Below are positions 47,860 through 57,233 of a DNA stretch of 64,000 bases, one piece after another. Every line of letters starts with the position of its first letter. Position 1 is the stretch's first letter. The notes under the pieces were generated by a model, which searched no databases, was not told where the DNA came from, and was given only the letters and a program-made list of their open reading frames with translations. The translations under genes and the position numbers were made by a program. Source of the DNA: Nigerium sp. (GTDB lineage Bacteria > Actinomycetota > Actinomycetes > Propionibacteriales > Propionibacteriaceae); NCBI GenBank assembly GCA_016711325.1, contig JADJTH010000008.1, positions 620,001 to 684,000 on the forward strand. The letters are read 5' to 3'.

Positions 47860-48956
47860 ATGGGACTTGTTGCCCTGAGGGGCGGGGCAGGGGTGGGGCC
47901 CGAGCTTTCGAGCCCTGCAGCGGCCGAGGACTTCGAGCAGGAGATCGTTGATGAGTACGCGATCGCGATGGCCGCCGCGGGCCTCAGCGACGGGCATATT
48001 TCGAATACGCGGGCGGTGGTGATCGAGTTCGCTCGGACGTTGACGGGGCCGTTGTGGGAGGCGACCTGCGCGGACGCGGACCGGTTCTTGGCTGAGCAGC
48101 GTCGGCGGGGTCTGACCGTGTCGACCCGGGCTGGCAAGGCAGGCGCGTTGTCGGTGTTCTACGAGTTCGTGATTGCCCGCTACGAGAGCGAGATCCGGCG
48201 TGCGACCGGCGTGTTGGTCGAACAGCCGATTGATGAGTTCAACCGTCAGTCGGGGTCGTCGCTCGGCAAGGTCAGAGTGCCGCCGTCGGACGAAGAGATC
48301 GACGCCCTGTTCGCTGCGTGGAGGGCAACGGTCCCCCAGGCACGCAAGTACGTGCCGGCCGCCCGGGACTACTTCGCCGCGTCCTTGTGGCGTCGGGTCG
48401 GATTGCGGATCAACGAGTCGGTCATGCTTGACATTCGTGACTGGCGTCCCGACCTGGGCCAGTTCGGCAAGCTCCATGTCCGCTTCGGCAAGGGTGCTCG
48501 CGGCCGTGGCCCGAAACCGCGGCTCGTGCCGGCGATCAACGGCGTCGACCAGCTGCTTGACTGGTGGCTGGCCGAGGTTCGTCCCCAGTGCGGCCCCGAC
48601 TGGGCTGAACCCGACGCTCCTTTGCTGCCCTCGGAACGCTTCGACGACGACCTGGATCGATGCGGCCGCGTCGGGGCGAACGCGCTGCGCCGGAGCTTGG
48701 CGATCCAGGTCGACCAGTGGTTGCCGGCCTGGTCGGGCCAGATGACCCCGCACTGCTGCGGCACTACTGCGCGTCGTCGCTCTATGGGGCGGGGATGGAC
48801 ATCAAGGCGTTGCAGGAGCTGCTCGGCCACCAGTGGCTGTCCACCACATCGGGCTACATTCATGTCCGCAGCGACCACATCGAGCAGGCCTGGAACAGCG
48901 CCAACCAGCGGGTCGCGACCCGGCTGGGCGGCGGTCACGTCAACGGAAGGGGATGA
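47860..48956 (+). pseudogene. Tyrosine recombinase/integrase, frameshifted
   Basis: Core-binding domain in residues 25-110 (GHISNTRAVVIEFARTL) and catalytic domain: WRRVGLRINESVML (first Arg), GKGARGRGPKPRLVP (Lys), then in the second frame LLRHYCASSLYGAG (HxxR), LQELLGHQWLSTTSGYIHV (His and Tyr nucleophile). One missing C after 48753 breaks it; restored length is 365 aa with all catalytic residues. It stops 4 bp before the HTH gene. It could mobilise the element or be part of a separate cassette. Confidence 0.86.
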
Positions 48957-48960
48957 CCTG

Positions 48961-49311
48961 ATGCAGTGGAACCTGAGGCTCCGGGCCGCTGAGCGCGGGA
49001 TCTGGAAGTCCGCGCAGATGCGCCGGATGCTCGCCGACGCCGGACTCGACATCAGCGCCGGGAAGATGTCGTCGTGGTGGGCCGCGACGCCGCCGAGCAT
49101 CCGCTTGGACGAACTCGACGTGCTCTGCTCCGTCCTGGAGTGCGGCCCGAACGACTTGCTCACCCCTGAACCCGGCAAGGTCGCAGCCCGCCGGGACGCC
49201 ACGTTCGAAGCCGCGACGGGCAGTCTGGGCGGCGAGTCGAGTAGCGGCGACGGCGCGTCCCGGGTGGTGGCCCCCCGGTTCAACAAGCCGCGATCCACCC
49301 CGCCGTTGTAA
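48961..49311 (+). CDS. Small XRE-like HTH protein of the recombinase trio
   Basis: 116 aa, MQWNLRLRAAERGIWKSAQM. It resembles XRE/Cro-type helix-turn-helix proteins (ISAGKMSSWWAATPPSIRLD, then LDVLCSVLECGPNDLLTPE). Similar small proteins commonly sit between a tyrosine recombinase and a zinc-ribbon recombinase-like gene in actinobacteria. It may act as a directionality or repressor factor. The frame is intact. Confidence 0.75.
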   Translation: MQWNLRLRAAERGIWKSAQMRRMLADAGLDISAGKMSSWWAATPPSIRLDELDVLCSVLECGPNDLLTPEPGKVAARRDATFEAATGSLGGESSSGDGASRVVAPRFNKPRSTPPL

Positions 49312-49334
49312 CCGTCGACGACAGTCAGGAGTCC

Positions 49335-51108
49335 ATGCCCGCCCCCGGCCCGAACGCGCCCCTGAGGCTGCCGCCCAGTATCCGCTGCCAAACCGGCCGG
49401 GTCGCGTGGAGCAAGCCGCGGGTCGACGTCTGTTACCAATGCCTTCCCGGCGGCCCGTTCACCCCCGCCCCCGTGCACGAGCTGCGGCAGCCGCGAGACC
49501 TACTTCAGTCAAGGGTTGTGCGTCCGCTGCCACCCCCGAGGCCCCGAACACCTGGGCTCCTGCATCGGCTGCCTCGCATGGGGTGTCTACCCGCAATACC
49601 GTCTGACCTGCTGGACGTGCCGCACGTGGCGCACCCGCTACCCCGAAGGCGTCTGCAAGTACTGCGGCCGATTCAGCCGGATCGGCGAGCAACAGGCTTG
49701 CCGGTTGTGTCTCGAGCAGGCCCGCCTGGTGCAGGAACCCGGCCGGCCACTCGACCTGGCCGCCGCGAACAGCCACGGTCAGCAGCTGTTTTTCGCCAAC
49801 CTGGTCTCCAAGCGCCCCCACCTCCCCCGGCCCGCGCCAGTCGCGTGGCGGAACCCGCCCCGAAACGACCTTCCCCACCCACCCGGCAGCCAGTTCGGCG
49901 GCGATGCCTGGCTCCAGGAACCGCTGTTCGACGCCACACCTGACCCCGACGCGGTCCGGGCCCGCGCCCTCACCCTCGACAGCGACCTGACCCGCTACTG
50001 CCGGGCCATCGTCCACGACCACGCCCGCCGCTACGGCTGGACCGTCCGGCAACGCAACGCGGTGATCAGCTCCCTGCGAATCCTGCAAACCCTGCGGCCC
50101 ACACCGACCGCCATGGTGCGAGCCAGTGACGTCATCGGGTTGCGCCGCTACGACGGCACGATCACCTCGACCCTCGACGTGCTCACCGAAGCCGGGCTGC
50201 TCATCGAGGACGTCCCCACCAAGATCGAGTCCTACCTCGCCGACCAGACGCGGACCCTGCCACCCACGATGCGCCAACACTTGGAACTGTGGCTGCAGAT
50301 CATGATCGGTGGTTCCCGTCAGGCACCCCGGGTGCTGCCCGCGACCCCACGACGGTCGAGTTCTACCTCAGGGGCATGGCACCCATCGTGCAAGGGTGGG
50401 CCGCCAACGGCCACGAGTCGTTCGCCGGCGTGACCCGCGCCGACGTCGCCGCCGCAGTCGCCGGCATCACCCAGCCACGCACCGGCCGCCACGCCGCCGA
50501 ACTCGGCCTCAAATCGCTGTTCCGCACCCTCAAAGGTCGCCGGCTGATCTTCGCTGACCCCACCCGCGGCCTCAAACCCACCCCGGTCGCCACCAACATC
50601 CCCCTGCCCCTGGACCCCGCCCTGATCCGCGACGAGCTGAACTCCCCGAACCGCGCCGTCGCCCTCGCCGTCGCCCTGGTCGCCTTCCACGCCCTGCGCC
50701 GCGACCAAATCCGCCACCTGAGACTCACCGACATCGCCGACGGCCGACTCACCCTCGGCCAGCGCCACATTCCCCTCGCAGCACCCGTGCGCAGCCGACT
50801 GGCCGCCTGGCTCGACCACCGCAACCAGACCTGGCCCAACACCGCCAACCCCCACCTGCTCATCACCCGCAAGACAGCACCCCGGCTCACCCCCGTCGGC
50901 GCATCCTTCCCTTGGCTGGACACGCGCTGCGTTGCAACGCGCTGCGAGAGGACCGGATCCTGAACGAGATCCACGCCACCGGCGGGGACATCCGCCGCAT
51001 CTGCGACCTCTTCGGACTGACCGTCAGCGGCGCAACCCGCTACCTCAACACCCTCGACCCCCGCACACCCTCGACCCCCGACGAGCAGGCCACACCCCGC
51101 GACCCTGA
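49335..51108 (+). pseudogene. Zinc-ribbon tyrosine-recombinase-like protein, frameshifted three times
   Basis: ATG 49335 with CAGGAG upstream. The N-terminal 120 residues hold many CxxC pairs (CTSCGSRETYF, CVRC, CIGC, CWTC, CKYC, CRLC). A helical linker leads to a recombinase-like region with PTTVEFYLRGMAPIVQGWAA, FHALRRDQIRHLRL (Arg), GHALRCNALRED (HxxR-like) and a late ATRYL tyrosine. Missing bases at 49468-49472, 50338-50340 and 50909-50911 split it. The 3' end is uncertain: a fourth C-run shift near 51070-51080 would end it at about 51108, otherwise it overlaps ynfA. Confidence 0.7.
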
Positions 51109-51191
51109 CCACCACCCATCGCGACCCGGACCCAGGCGCACCACCACGCAGACCCCGACGCTCCCGCCCCCGCTGCTGCGAGACTGCCGAG

Positions 51192-51527
51192 ATGGACACG
51201 CTCAAATCGATCGCCCTGTTCATCGCCGCGGCCGTCGCCGAGATCGGCGGAGCATGGCTGGTCTGGCAAGGCGTCCGCGAACACCGCGGCTGGCTCTGGA
51301 TCGGCGCCGGAATGATCGCCCTCGGCCTCTACGGGTTCGTCGCCACCCTGCAACCCGACCCCAACTTCGGCCGTATCCTCGCCGCCTACGGCGGCGTCTT
51401 CGTCGCCGGCTCGCTCGCCTGGGGCATGACCTTCGACGGCTTCCGCCCCGACCGCTACGACATCGCCGGCGCCCTCATATGCCTGCTCGGCGTCGCCGTG
51501 ATCATGTACTCCCCACGGGCCATCTGA
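51192..51527 (+). CDS. ynfA: YnfA family (UPF0060) membrane protein
   Basis: 111 aa with four helices (IALFIAAAVAEIGGAWLVW; GWLWIGAGMIALGLYGFVA; LAAYGGVFVAGSLAWGM; IAGALICLLGVAVIMY). The AEIGGAWLVWQG and LGLYGFVATLQP motifs are typical of UPF0060. The family resembles small multidrug-resistance proteins in size and topology; a transport role is suggested but not proven. It is intact and likely cargo. Confidence 0.88.
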   Translation: MDTLKSIALFIAAAVAEIGGAWLVWQGVREHRGWLWIGAGMIALGLYGFVATLQPDPNFGRILAAYGGVFVAGSLAWGMTFDGFRPDRYDIAGALICLLGVAVIMYSPRAI

Positions 51528-51628
51528 ACCCAACCCACACACGTTCCCCGAACATGAACCCCAAACCCACCCCACACGGCTGAGACCACTCAAGTTCACG
51601 TTGAAACCGTCAATATTCATGGGAACTT

Positions 51629-53137
51629 CTAACCTGCTCCGTCGAGGGCGTCGTTGGTGTACGCGAGGGCGGCTTCGGTGGGGTGGAGGACGGTTTGGAC
51701 TTTGTAGTGGCGTTCGCCGACGGTCCACAGGGCGCGTCCTTTGCCGTGCATGGCCCAGTTGGTGACCAGGCTGGTGGCGATCGGTCCGAGGCCGAGGAGG
51801 CGTTCGAGTTCGTCGGCAACGGCTTGGTCCTGGCCGTGGAGGATCTTGATGTCGGCGAGGTGGAGGAGGTCTTTCGCGATGGCGGTGGCCTGTGAGCCGG
51901 CGTCCCCGGCTGAGAGCAGGTCGCTCGGTTTGTGGGCGACGGCGAATTGGATGTCGCCGTCGCGGCGGGAGAGGCGGAGGTCGGCGTCGAAGGATTTGAC
52001 GGCGTCGGGGCCGAGGCGGAGTTGTTTCCAGGATTCGTCGCGGACCACGATCCGCAGGTCGCCGGGCGCGGCCAACTCGCGCATGCCGCGGCCCCAGCTG
52101 TTGAGGCAGGTGAGGGCGATCCCGACGGCCTCATCCCCCAACGCTTCGAGCCGCGACAGCGAGAGGGACTGGATGGGTGCGGTCCAGTCGACGGTGATGG
52201 TGGTGTGGTCGTCGAACAGCCCGGCGAGGGCCCCGGAGACCAGTTGGCCGAGGGCGTCGCGGAGCAGGCGGGTCTGGTCGAGAAACGCCCTTTCGGATTC
52301 GTACCGGCATTCGGCGACCAGTTCGGCCGTGGGCTGGTCCAGGAGTCGCCACAACTGGGGGATGGTGGTTTCGGTCAGCCGGGTGTGGCCGTGGGTGTAA
52401 CCGGTGAGGTGGGCCAGGGCGGTCTTGACGACGACTTCGTCGGTGGGTCCGAAGGGGACGCGGTGCTCGCCCAACTTCTGGGAGCCGACCAGCCCGCGGA
52501 CCAGGGTGAGCCAGCGTCCGAACACGATCGCCGCCCGCCGCTGCGCCTCCGAAGCGGACAGGTCACTCCAGCCTTGGGCCAGCGGTCCGAACGCGAGGGG
52601 GTTGATGCGGGCGCCCAGCCCGGGGCCGATCGCGAACGGTTCGACGTCGAGGGCGCGGCACAGCCTTTCGTATTCGTCTTTGGGGTCGCCCAGGATGAGG
52701 GTGCGGTAGCCGAAGTCCATCATCCGCAGGCAGAACGCTTTCACGGTGGCGGACTTCCCGCGGCCGGGTTTCCCGAACGCGAAGATGTTCGGGTTCGTGA
52801 CCGGGATCGCATCGTCGAGGACCCACCCGTTGGGGTCGGCGTAGAACGAACCGCCGGAGAGTTGGTCGATACCCAGTTGGGCGCCGGTGGGCGGCAGGCC
52901 GGGGGTGGCGATGAACGGCCACAACACCGGCGCCTGGTCCGACGTCATCCGGTAGACCGACACCGGCGCCGACGCCGGCGACCACCCCCGGCCCCTCCGA
53001 CGCGGCCCGCGCCGCGGCGTCGGGCCGAACAGCCGCGGTTCCCGCGTCCGGGGAGTCTGTTCGGGGCTGGTGGGCACCTGGTGGCCGAAGTCGGCCAGCA
53101 GCCGCGCGGTGTCCCGGCCGCCGCGCCGGCGGGTCAT
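51629..53137 (-). CDS. VirB4-like ATPase of the type IV secretion system
   Basis: 502 aa. Walker A FAFGKPGRGKSATVKAF near residue 118, the TraC/VirB4-like KDEYERLC region, and LRIVVRDESWKQLR as the Walker B-like segment. It is shorter than a full VirB4 (about 800 aa); the N-terminal half is probably supplied by the SCO6880-like neighbour. It overlaps that gene by 4 bp and is the last gene of the secretion operon. It would energise pilus-less DNA transfer. Confidence 0.85.
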   Translation of the reverse strand: MTRRRGGRDTARLLADFGHQVPTSPEQTPRTREPRLFGPTPRRGPRRRGRGWSPASAPVSVYRMTSDQAPVLWPFIATPGLPPTGAQLGIDQLSGGSFYADPNGWVLDDAIPVTNPNIFAFGKPGRGKSATVKAFCLRMMDFGYRTLILGDPKDEYERLCRALDVEPFAIGPGLGARINPLAFGPLAQGWSDLSASEAQRRAAIVFGRWLTLVRGLVGSQKLGEHRVPFGPTDEVVVKTALAHLTGYTHGHTRLTETTIPQLWRLLDQPTAELVAECRYESERAFLDQTRLLRDALGQLVSGALAGLFDDHTTITVDWTAPIQSLSLSRLEALGDEAVGIALTCLNSWGRGMRELAAPGDLRIVVRDESWKQLRLGPDAVKSFDADLRLSRRDGDIQFAVAHKPSDLLSAGDAGSQATAIAKDLLHLADIKILHGQDQAVADELERLLGLGPIATSLVTNWAMHGKGRALWTVGERHYKVQTVLHPTEAALAYTNDALDGAG

Positions 53138-54642
53138 GCGTCGCCCCGTCGGGTGAGGCTGACGCCGAGCGGGATGGTCGACGCGGCGAACCCGGCGTCC
53201 TGCGCTAGGTCGAGCCGCAACGGCGCGTAGCCGGCCCGCCTGATGGCGGCGTCGAGCTTGCGGCCGTACTCAGCGATCCGGGCGGTCTTGGCCACCGTCA
53301 CGGTCGCGACCGCGTAAGGCCGGGTGAGGGCGTAGCCGCGGGCGAGCTTGGCGTCCAGGCCGTGGGTTTTGGCGTGGTCGGCGCGCTGCTTGGCGCGGAG
53401 CTTGACGCCGGCGCGGTCGCGGAGACTGGCGCCCATGTCGGCGGCCCATTCGCTGTTGGCGGACTGCCGGTCGGCGGTGGTCTGGCGCAGCAGGGGGAAG
53501 GCGACCAGCAGGGAGCGGCGTTCGCCGGGTTCGCTGGGGGTGAGCATGGGGGCGAGCGCGCCCATGGCCGCACCCTTGTCGGGGAGTTTCACCGTCGCCG
53601 AGATCGAGTTCCACGCGTCGTGGGAGTAGTGCCGCAGTTCGTGGTCGGCGCCTGAGGGTCCGGCCTGCGCCCAGGGGACGTCGGCGTTCACCTGGGGGTT
53701 GGTGTCGCGTTCGGCCAGCGCCTCGATGATGCCGGCCCGATCGCCCGGGGCGAAGCCGGTCCGGACGGCGGCGGCGAGTTCGGGGCTGGTGAGCCAGGTG
53801 ACTGCGGTCAGGCCGAGGCTGCCGCGGAGTTGGCCTTCGACCTCGCCCATCAGCCCGTACAGCACCCGGGCGCGGCCGTCGAGGCCGCCGCCGGACTCGC
53901 GGGCCTCGCGTCCGAGCCGGGTCTCGGGGACCACGAGGGTGACGAACGCCTCGGTGCGGACCGACGCCCGGGACAGGGCCGTCGCAAGGTCGTCGTTCAC
54001 CCGGGTGGCCAGGGCGGGGCTGGTTGCGCGCCGGTGGCGGCGGATCCAGAGGTCGCGTTCGGCGCCGTCGTCGGGGACGGTGCGGACCAGCAGGAGGACT
54101 TCGTCGATGAGTTCGGTGCGGGCGCACACGTCGAGCAGGTCCGTCAGACCGGCGCCGAGGCGTTGCCGGTCGGCGGCGTCCGCGAGCCCGATGCCGGGGT
54201 GGGTGACGGACGCGGTGACGGCCCATGTGCGGGCTGACTGGTCCTGGATGATCGCCACTCGGGCGAGGTGGGGCCCGTGGGGTGGGCCGTCGTGGATGGT
54301 CACGCCGGCGAGAACGCCGGGGAGGTCCGCTCGCTCGAGGCCGTCGGCGCGGCCGTGGGCGGCGCGGGATCGGAACGTGGTCCAGCGTGTGAGGGTGCCG
54401 ACGGCGTACTTCACGGTGGCGATCAGCCAGCCGGTGGCAGGGCGTCCGTGGACGGGCACCACCACCAGCAGGGCCAACAGGAGCCACGTGCCGGCCAGCG
54501 CGCCGACCAGCGGCCAGGCGCGGGTGTTGAGCGCCCAGAAGATCGGCAAGCTCGTGACGGCGAGGGTGCCGAGTTGCCAGCCGGTGAGGCCAAAGAACCA
54601 GCCGATCCGGTCCTTGGAGTAGTCGCTGTAGACGATCGCCAT
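53134..54642 (-). CDS. SCO6880-family type IV secretion protein
   Basis: 502 aa starting MAIVYSDYSKDRIGWFFGLT, the standard opening of SCO6880-like proteins. Two N-terminal helices (WQLGTLAVTSLPIFWAL; LVGALAGTWLLLALLVVVP) are followed by a large cytoplasmic region similar to the N-terminal part of VirB4. Upstream spacing to the VirB6-like gene is 35 bp. Present in most actinobacterial conjugative elements; it probably forms the channel base together with the ATPase. Confidence 0.87.
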   Translation of the reverse strand: MAIVYSDYSKDRIGWFFGLTGWQLGTLAVTSLPIFWALNTRAWPLVGALAGTWLLLALLVVVPVHGRPATGWLIATVKYAVGTLTRWTTFRSRAAHGRADGLERADLPGVLAGVTIHDGPPHGPHLARVAIIQDQSARTWAVTASVTHPGIGLADAADRQRLGAGLTDLLDVCARTELIDEVLLLVRTVPDDGAERDLWIRRHRRATSPALATRVNDDLATALSRASVRTEAFVTLVVPETRLGREARESGGGLDGRARVLYGLMGEVEGQLRGSLGLTAVTWLTSPELAAAVRTGFAPGDRAGIIEALAERDTNPQVNADVPWAQAGPSGADHELRHYSHDAWNSISATVKLPDKGAAMGALAPMLTPSEPGERRSLLVAFPLLRQTTADRQSANSEWAADMGASLRDRAGVKLRAKQRADHAKTHGLDAKLARGYALTRPYAVATVTVAKTARIAEYGRKLDAAIRRAGYAPLRLDLAQDAGFAASTIPLGVSLTRRGDA

Positions 54643-54677
54643 CGCGGGGTCCCTTCAGGGGTGGGGTCGGGTTGGTG

Positions 54678-56135
54678 TCAGACGAGGAGGACGGCGGCGT
54701 CGGACGCGGTGACCTCCCCGGCCGCCGCAGCCCCTGACGAACCGGCGCCGGTGGCGGACGGTGGCAACGCGGGGCGTCCAGCACCCGCCCCGAAGGACGA
54801 GCTGCCGGTGGGGAACGTTCCGGCATCGCTGGGGACGCCGGGGCCCGGGCCTGCGTCCGGGAAGTCGCTGCACGCGGCGTCCGGGCCGCTGCCGCCAGGC
54901 TCATCCCCTTCGCCGCCTGGTTCGGACGAGCCGCCGTAGCTGGCGCGGCGTCCAGCCGGGCTGAAGTCGGGCGGGTAGGTGTTGTGGCCCACGCCCATCT
55001 GGTTGGTGACGTCCGCGCCGACGGCGGCGCCGGCTGTCCCCACCCCGGCGATCAGGCCCAAACCCTTGGCAGCGAGGTGGCCCGCCCCGCCGAGTCCGTT
55101 CGTGCCGCCTTGGACGGCCGAGGTGAATCGGCTGTTCGTGGCGTCCGCGGCGCCGTCCTCGCCGGCGCTGCGGCCCTGGTCGTCGGTCGCTGAGGCCCGG
55201 TTCGATCCCCCACCGGAGGCTTGCCCGCTGAGCAGACCCTGGAGGCCGCCGACCGCAGCCATGCTGGCGCGCAGCGACGCACCGGAGGTGGTGGCCGGGT
55301 CGACGAAGGACAGCAGTTTGAACAACGCGAGCGGGGAGACCGTCGCGATGCAGATGAGGATGACGCCGGGCACGGCCGTGCCGATGGCTCCCTGGACGCC
55401 CGTGAGGCCGTTGGCGACGCCTGTGGTGAACTGCACGCCGACTCCGAGGACCAGCACCATGATCACCGGTGACAGGGCGGCGGCGTGGAACCAGCGCAGC
55501 GACTTCCAGAACCAGGAGCGTCCCGCGTCGGAGACCAACCCGGCGGCAGCGATCGGTGCGGTAGCGATCAGCACCATGAGGGCGGCGGCTCGGACGAGCA
55601 TGACGAGGAAGTGGCCGATGGCGGCGATCCAGAGCAGCAGTCCCATCAGCCCGAGCACGGTGGCGGCGGTGGCGTCGGTGAGGTCGGAGGGGGTGAACGG
55701 CTGCCACGGCTGCCAGGCGGTCCAGCTGGTGACGTTGAGAAGTCCGTGCATAAGGGCGCGCGTGAGCCCGCCGGCGGCGGTGACGATGGTGACGCCGTAG
55801 GCGATCCAGCCGCCCCAGACGATCATGAACTGGCCGAAGCCGATCGCGACCCGGGCGAGGCTCTTGCCGTCGCGTTTCATCACGGCAACGCCGAGTTGGA
55901 CCATGGCCATGATGAGAAGCAGTGCGCCCGCGATCCAGAACATGACCCGGTACAGCCAGGCGCCGGGCCCGCCTTCGGTGAGGTCGGGGGTGAGCAGGAA
56001 GTCCACGAACGTGAGCGCCAGGCGGAGCAGCCACAGGCCGGCGTTCCACAGCCCGAGCATGGCGGCGGTCCAGGCGTCGGTGACGATCTTGGCGGCCGCT
56101 CCGGCCAGCGCGGCGAACGGGTCGAAGGTGTCCAT
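54678..56135 (-). CDS. VirB6/TrbL-like polytopic membrane protein
   Basis: 485 aa from ATG 56135. Six to eight membrane helices in the first 300 residues (MFWIAGALLLIMAMVQLGVA; LGLMGLLLWIAAIGHFLVML; LSPVIMVLVLGVGVQFTTG), followed by a Gly/Ser/Pro-rich, low-complexity cytoplasmic or surface tail. This is the pattern of the inner-membrane channel in actinobacterial T4SS. Its ATG overlaps the stop of the gene before it. Confidence 0.8.
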   Translation of the reverse strand: MDTFDPFAALAGAAAKIVTDAWTAAMLGLWNAGLWLLRLALTFVDFLLTPDLTEGGPGAWLYRVMFWIAGALLLIMAMVQLGVAVMKRDGKSLARVAIGFGQFMIVWGGWIAYGVTIVTAAGGLTRALMHGLLNVTSWTAWQPWQPFTPSDLTDATAATVLGLMGLLLWIAAIGHFLVMLVRAAALMVLIATAPIAAAGLVSDAGRSWFWKSLRWFHAAALSPVIMVLVLGVGVQFTTGVANGLTGVQGAIGTAVPGVILICIATVSPLALFKLLSFVDPATTSGASLRASMAAVGGLQGLLSGQASGGGSNRASATDDQGRSAGEDGAADATNSRFTSAVQGGTNGLGGAGHLAAKGLGLIAGVGTAGAAVGADVTNQMGVGHNTYPPDFSPAGRRASYGGSSEPGGEGDEPGGSGPDAACSDFPDAGPGPGVPSDAGTFPTGSSSFGAGAGRPALPPSATGAGSSGAAAAGEVTASDAAVLLV

Positions 56136-56944
56136 CAGCGCGGCTCCTCGAACGTGCGCCACCCGGCCTGGATCGCCAGGTCGGAGCCGGGCCAGGTCGA
56201 CGGCGCTGTCGCCGGTGGAGTGCCGGGCCCGATCAGCCACCGGCCGCCGGTCCAGACCATGCGTTCGCAGTGGCCGTAGCCGATGCGGGCGTCGGTGACG
56301 ATGGCCGCACGGACGTCGAGCAACACGCAGGCCAGCACCCAGTCGGGGCCGTCGGTGCCCTTCACCTGGCCGGCCACGGGGGTGGCGACGACGAGAATGG
56401 TGTCGTCCTTGGTGTGGTCCTGTCCGCCGGCGGCGGTGAGGAACGACTGCACGTTGTGGGTCATCGCCCACTCCCCCGCCGGCACGCCCCCGGGCCTGCT
56501 CCACGCGGTGTGCACCTCGTGAGCGACCGGGATGCTCATCGCTTCGACCACCGTGACGGTGATCGCGGCCAGTTGCGCGACGGCCCCCTCGGCAGTGCGC
56601 GGGAACCCGGACTGCACGCGCGCGGGCCCTTCGGAGGTGGCCTCGGGCAGTGTCATGGTGGGGCCGCGCTCAACGCCGACGCTCGGGGTGGTGGCTGCGC
56701 CGCTCGGGACCTGCAGCATGGGCTGCGCGGCGAGCTGGTCGCGGTAGCCCTCACCCCGGACGCCGGCGTTCGGCGCGTGCGGGGCCACCCTCTCGGCGGG
56801 GCCCGAGCCGAGGATCGACGCCCACAGGGCGACGCCGAGCCCGAAGAACAGCGCGACCACCGTGGCGAACACGACGACCAACAACAGGAACAGCCGCCCC
56901 CGCGACCAGGCCCCGTCGGCGGACTCGGGGGTGTGACGAGCCAT
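56135..56944 (-). CDS. Single-pass T4SS-associated protein
   Basis: 269 aa from ATG 56944. One helix near residues 18-48 (LFLLLVVVFATVVALFFGLG). The outside region contains VAQLAAITVTVVEAMSIPVA, DDTILVVATPVAGQVKG and RIGYGHCERMVWTGGRWLI, a compact NTF2-like/VirB8-type fold candidate. The position beside the VirB6-like gene fits VirB8. The fold is inferred. Confidence 0.7.
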   Translation of the reverse strand: MARHTPESADGAWSRGRLFLLLVVVFATVVALFFGLGVALWASILGSGPAERVAPHAPNAGVRGEGYRDQLAAQPMLQVPSGAATTPSVGVERGPTMTLPEATSEGPARVQSGFPRTAEGAVAQLAAITVTVVEAMSIPVAHEVHTAWSRPGGVPAGEWAMTHNVQSFLTAAGGQDHTKDDTILVVATPVAGQVKGTDGPDWVLACVLLDVRAAIVTDARIGYGHCERMVWTGGRWLIGPGTPPATAPSTWPGSDLAIQAGWRTFEEPR

Positions 56945-56945
56945 G

Positions 56946-57233
56946 TCAGATGCACCCGGAGCCGAGCAGGGTGCTGAGCATGCCCGGGAGGGTGAGGTAG
57001 GCGATCGCGGCGACGAACACCACCACGACCGAGATGATGCCGACCTTGGACGCATGCGGCATCGAGAACAGGCGTCCGGCGACGATGGCACCGATCCCCA
57101 CGACGATCGCGAGGACGAACAGCACCCCGACGCCCCACAGGACGTTGCCGGTGATCTGGTCGACGTACTTGGCGGCGTTGCCGGGCGCGACCGGGCACAC
57201 CAGCAGGGGCATCATGGCGAGCGGGTCAGTCAT
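56946..57233 (-). CDS. Small two-helix T4SS membrane protein (VirB2-like candidate)
   Basis: 95 aa. Helices VLWGVGVLFVLAIVVGIGAI and VGIISVVVVFVAAIAYLTL, with a short N-terminus and a final Cys. The size and two-helix hairpin resemble VirB2/TrbC-type proteins and similar genes in actinobacterial T4SS. It overlaps the upstream ParA-like gene by 8 bp. Confidence 0.75.
   Translation of the reverse strand: MTDPLAMMPLLVCPVAPGNAAKYVDQITGNVLWGVGVLFVLAIVVGIGAIVAGRLFSMPHASKVGIISVVVVFVAAIAYLTLPGMLSTLLGSGCI

Noticed and set aside
53270..54904. 544-aa minus-strand frame overlapping the SCO6880-like gene
   Set aside because: Very Arg/Pro-rich shadow of the real frame; the SCO6880 frame has a clear start and homology.
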